64,000 bases of DNA. It comes from Hyphomonadaceae bacterium (GTDB lineage: Bacteria; Pseudomonadota; Alphaproteobacteria; Caulobacterales; Aquidulcibacteraceae). Both the position numbers and the translations under genes were made by a program. Under the pieces are notes generated by a model that saw only the letters and a program-made list of their open reading frames with translations, did not search any database and was not told the DNA's origin. Shown here in pieces: positions 60,727-64,000 of this stretch; the stretch's first letter is position 1, and each line of letters starts with the position of its first letter. The stretch covers positions 1-64,000 of the forward strand of contig JAHDXR010000001.1 of NCBI GenBank assembly GCA_023384105.1. The letters run 5' to 3'.

Positions 60727-62115
60727 TCAGCGTCCGGCGTATTCGCGCACGATGGCGTTCAGAAAGTCGCGGCCTTCGTACAGCGACTGCGCGCGGATTT
60801 TCTCGTTGAGCCCGTGCGCGTTGTTTTCGCCCGGCAGCGAGAACATGCCGCTCATGCCGTAGGTCGGGATGCCGGCGTTGTTGAGAAAGCGCCCGTCCGT
60901 GGCGCCCACCGTCATCACCGGCACGATCGGCGTTCCCGGCCACATCCGCGCCACCGCGCGCTCCACCGGCGCCATGATCGCGCGCGTCAGCGGCGGCGGG
61001 CGAGAGCCGTCGCGGCGGCGCACGATCTCGACCGCGATCTGCTCGTCGCCGAGCGCGCGCTGCAGTTCGGCCTGGACCTCCTCCGGCGTGTGGCCCTGCA
61101 GCACGCGGCACGAGAGCGTCGCCGTGGCGCGCTGCGGCAAGGCGTTGGGCGCGTGGCCGGCGTCGAGCTGGGTGGCGACGCAGGTGGTGCGCATCATGGC
61201 GTTATAGGAGGGATCGCGCGCCAGCGCGGCGGCGTCCGCATCGTTCGGGGTGCGCGCGATCGCGCTCATCGCCGCACCCGTCTCGCCGCCGACGATCGGC
61301 GCCATGCGCTCGAAATAGGCGCGGGTGACGTCGTTGAGCTCGACCGGGAAATTGTACGCCGAGAGCCGGTCGAGGCCGCGGCTCAGCCGATAGATGGCGT
61401 TCTCCGGAACCGGACGCGAGGAATGGCCGCCGGGATTGACGACGGTGAGCCGCATCACCTGATGGATTTTCTCGCCGGCCTGCACGTTGAACACTTGCGG
61501 GCGCCCGTCGGGGCCGAGCGTGCCGCCGGCGCCTTCGTTGATGGCGAAATCGGCCTGCATCCATTGGCGATGGTTGGTCAGCAGATAGTCGACGCCGTTG
61601 ACGCGGTCGGAGGTTTCCTCGCCGCAGGTGAGCGCCATCTTGATGGTGCGGCGCGGGCGATAGTTCTCGCGCCGCATGTTGGCGAGCATGTCGACGAACA
61701 CGGCCGCCATGGATTTGTCGTCGGCCGCGCCGCGGCCGTAGAAGAAGCCGTTCTCCTCGACCAGCGTGAACGGATCGCGCTCCCAGTCCTCGCGGCGGGC
61801 GTCGACCACGTCGATGTGGGCGAGCAGCAGGACGGCGCGCTGCGAGCTTCCGCGCAGCATGGCGACGAGGTTGCCGTCGTCGGGGCGGCCTTCGGGGACG
61901 ATCACCTGCGCGTCGGCTTCGGAAAAGCCGGCAGTGCGCAGATGTGCGAGCATCGCTTCGGCGGCGCGCGTGCAGGAGCCGGTCGTCGGCGAGGAATCGA
62001 TCTCGACCAGTTCCTGGTAGATGGCCCGGAACGCGGCGCGCTCGGGCGTCAGCTCCTGCGCCTGCGCCGCGGCGGCGAAGGCTGTGATCCCAAGAGCTAG
62101 AATGAATGCGCGCAT
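60727..62115 (-). CDS. Secreted M20 family metallopeptidase
   Basis: A 462-aa zinc peptidase with a signal peptide (MRAFILALGITAFAAAAQA). The di-zinc site is complete: LLAHIDVVDA (His-x-Asp near residue 100), FYGRGAADDKS (bridging Asp), LTCGEETSD (Glu-Glu), INEGAGG and the last His in NNAHGLNE. A lid/dimerisation domain is inserted at about 210-330. It probably trims peptides in the periplasm. Convergent with the PAS-kinase gene, with 2 bp between the stops. Confidence 0.93.
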   Translation of the reverse strand: MRAFILALGITAFAAAAQAQELTPERAAFRAIYQELVEIDSSPTTGSCTRAAEAMLAHLRTAGFSEADAQVIVPEGRPDDGNLVAMLRGSSQRAVLLLAHIDVVDARREDWERDPFTLVEENGFFYGRGAADDKSMAAVFVDMLANMRRENYRPRRTIKMALTCGEETSDRVNGVDYLLTNHRQWMQADFAINEGAGGTLGPDGRPQVFNVQAGEKIHQVMRLTVVNPGGHSSRPVPENAIYRLSRGLDRLSAYNFPVELNDVTRAYFERMAPIVGGETGAAMSAIARTPNDADAAALARDPSYNAMMRTTCVATQLDAGHAPNALPQRATATLSCRVLQGHTPEEVQAELQRALGDEQIAVEIVRRRDGSRPPPLTRAIMAPVERAVARMWPGTPIVPVMTVGATDGRFLNNAGIPTYGMSGMFSLPGENNAHGLNEKIRAQSLYEGRDFLNAIVREYAGR

Positions 62116-62204
62116 CGTGTCGTCTCCTCCCGCCGCAGTGAACAGGAGCGCCGGCGCCCGCGCAAGACTCGTGGAGCCGCGCGCTTCAATCCTGCAATGT
62201 TGGC

Positions 62205-62232
62205 GCAGGCCGGCGGGACGCCGGCGGTCCAT
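62205..62232. repeat. Half copy of the ATGGACCGCCGGCG repeat
   Basis: GCAGGCCGGCGGGACGCCGG then CGGTCCAT, right-hand end of the composite family, between the ICMT-like stop and the M20 promoter. Confidence 0.7.
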
Positions 62233-62238
62233 GGCGCG

Positions 62239-62684
62239 TCAGAGCCAGCGGCGCACGCGCCTGCAATAGGCGTCGTACGCATCGCCGAACTGGCGGCGCA
62301 TCTTGGCTTCCTCGAATGGGATGAACGCCCAATTGGCCACGGCGAACATGGCGAGCGGCGCAAGCAGCATCGGCATGCGCCCGAACCAGAGCGCGCCGCC
62401 CAGCGCGAACAGCGTCATGGCGAGGTACATCGGATTGCGCGTGAGCGCGAACACGCCATTGGTGACGAGGCTGTTGTTGACGGGCGAGTTGGGCAGGAGC
62501 TGCGTGTTCGCGAGCCGGAATTGCAGCATCGCCCAGAACAGGATCGCCAGCGCAACGGCGATGACGGTCAGGCCGACCGGCCGCGTCTGCAGCAGCGGCA
62601 GGTCGCGCAGGCCGGGCAAGAGGCTCAGGCCGTACGTCGCCGCGAGCAGCAGAAGCGCCCACAGCGGCGGCGGCAGGTAGCGCA

Positions 62685-62685
<1 letters not shown>
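62239..62685 (-). CDS. Isoprenylcysteine methyltransferase-family membrane protein
   Basis: A 148-aa protein with four hydrophobic helices and the ICMT/PEMT signature NGVFALTRNPMYLAMTL near residue 85 and FGDAYDAYCRRVRRW at the C-terminus. It is shorter than the paralogue at 30743-31345. Its start overlaps the ferredoxin stop (TGATG), so it is translationally coupled to a ferredoxin and reductase. Substrate unknown. Confidence 0.85.

Positions 62686-64000
<1,315 letters not shown>

Overview
This is a GC-rich stretch of an alphaproteobacterial chromosome made almost entirely of housekeeping and metabolic genes, with no prophage, plasmid, CRISPR or tRNA signature. The alphaproteobacterial assignment rests on the polA / chvI-chvG / mannose-type EIIA / HPr / ahcY / PAS-kinase neighbourhood, the large (about 1,620 aa) NAD-glutamate dehydrogenase, the DUF3108-rsmB-heparinase-purH set, CtrA-type TTAA-N7-TTAAC boxes, and an RpoH promoter of the alphaproteobacterial CTTG-N17-CYTATNT type. 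A Caulobacterales or Hyphomonadaceae-like host is a reasonable guess, not a demonstration.

Layout. 0.2-8.3 kb: NAD-glutamate dehydrogenase, a secreted dienelactone-hydrolase-like protein, a lipoprotein glutathione peroxidase, and purH. 8.5-14 kb (minus strand): DUF3108 protein, rsmB, a toxin-antitoxin pair, rpe and a heparinase II/III-like protein. 14-24.5 kb: a metallo-beta-lactamase-like protein without its metal ligands, murI, a solitary DUF262/DUF1524 (GmrSD-like) protein, a zinc phospholipase/P1-nuclease-like domain fused to a helix-hairpin-helix domain, a secreted leucyl aminopeptidase and a FabH-like synthase. 24.7-32.3 kb: rlmN, an antitoxin beside a broken brnT, a TrmH-type methyltransferase, two tandem MliC lipoproteins, isoaspartyl peptidase, quinone oxidoreductase and an alpha/beta hydrolase lipoprotein. 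32.5-36.5 kb: histidine degradation (hutG divergent from hutI-hutU; hutH is not in the window). 36.5-44.6 kb: a repeat lipoprotein, SDR, HU-like protein with a basic tail, orphan ABC ATPase, zinc-finger protein, DUF3857 transglutaminase-like protein, a broken isocitrate-lyase-superfamily gene and an EamA transporter. 44.6-60.7 kb: polA, chvI-chvG, EIIA-HPr, M61 peptidase, MscS-like channel, ahcY under an S-adenosylhomocysteine riboswitch, Hsp20, TonB-like protein, an AT-richer 0.7-kb gap with DnaA and CtrA boxes, and a PAS sensor-kinase-like protein. 60.7-64 kb: M20 peptidase and an ICMT-like / ferredoxin / ferredoxin reductase cluster cut by the window end.

The intergenic spaces are colonised by at least three families of palindromic repeats: a CCCCTCCCC...GGGGAGGGG family, a GTCATTCCGG / GTCATCCTGG family, and a composite family whose ends read ATGGACCGCCGGCG. 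One copy of the first family sits in frame inside rsmB. No transposase or REP-associated tyrosine transposase is in the window.

The most notable points are: (i) the place where hprK usually lies between chvG and EIIA holds instead a near-consensus Fur box and a foldable 80-nt segment, although HPr keeps its regulatory Ser; (ii) the 57.9-58.2 kb gap has a DnaA-box cluster, a 14-bp direct repeat and a perfect CtrA box, so it is either a strongly CtrA-controlled promoter or a candidate replication origin; (iii) an SAH riboswitch precedes ahcY; (iv) several proteins have lost hallmark residues (PAS kinase H-box His to Tyr, PolA exonuclease Asp to His, MBL-fold ligands, arginase-family His to Asn); (v) two genes, brnT and the isocitrate-lyase-superfamily gene, are broken by internal deletions.
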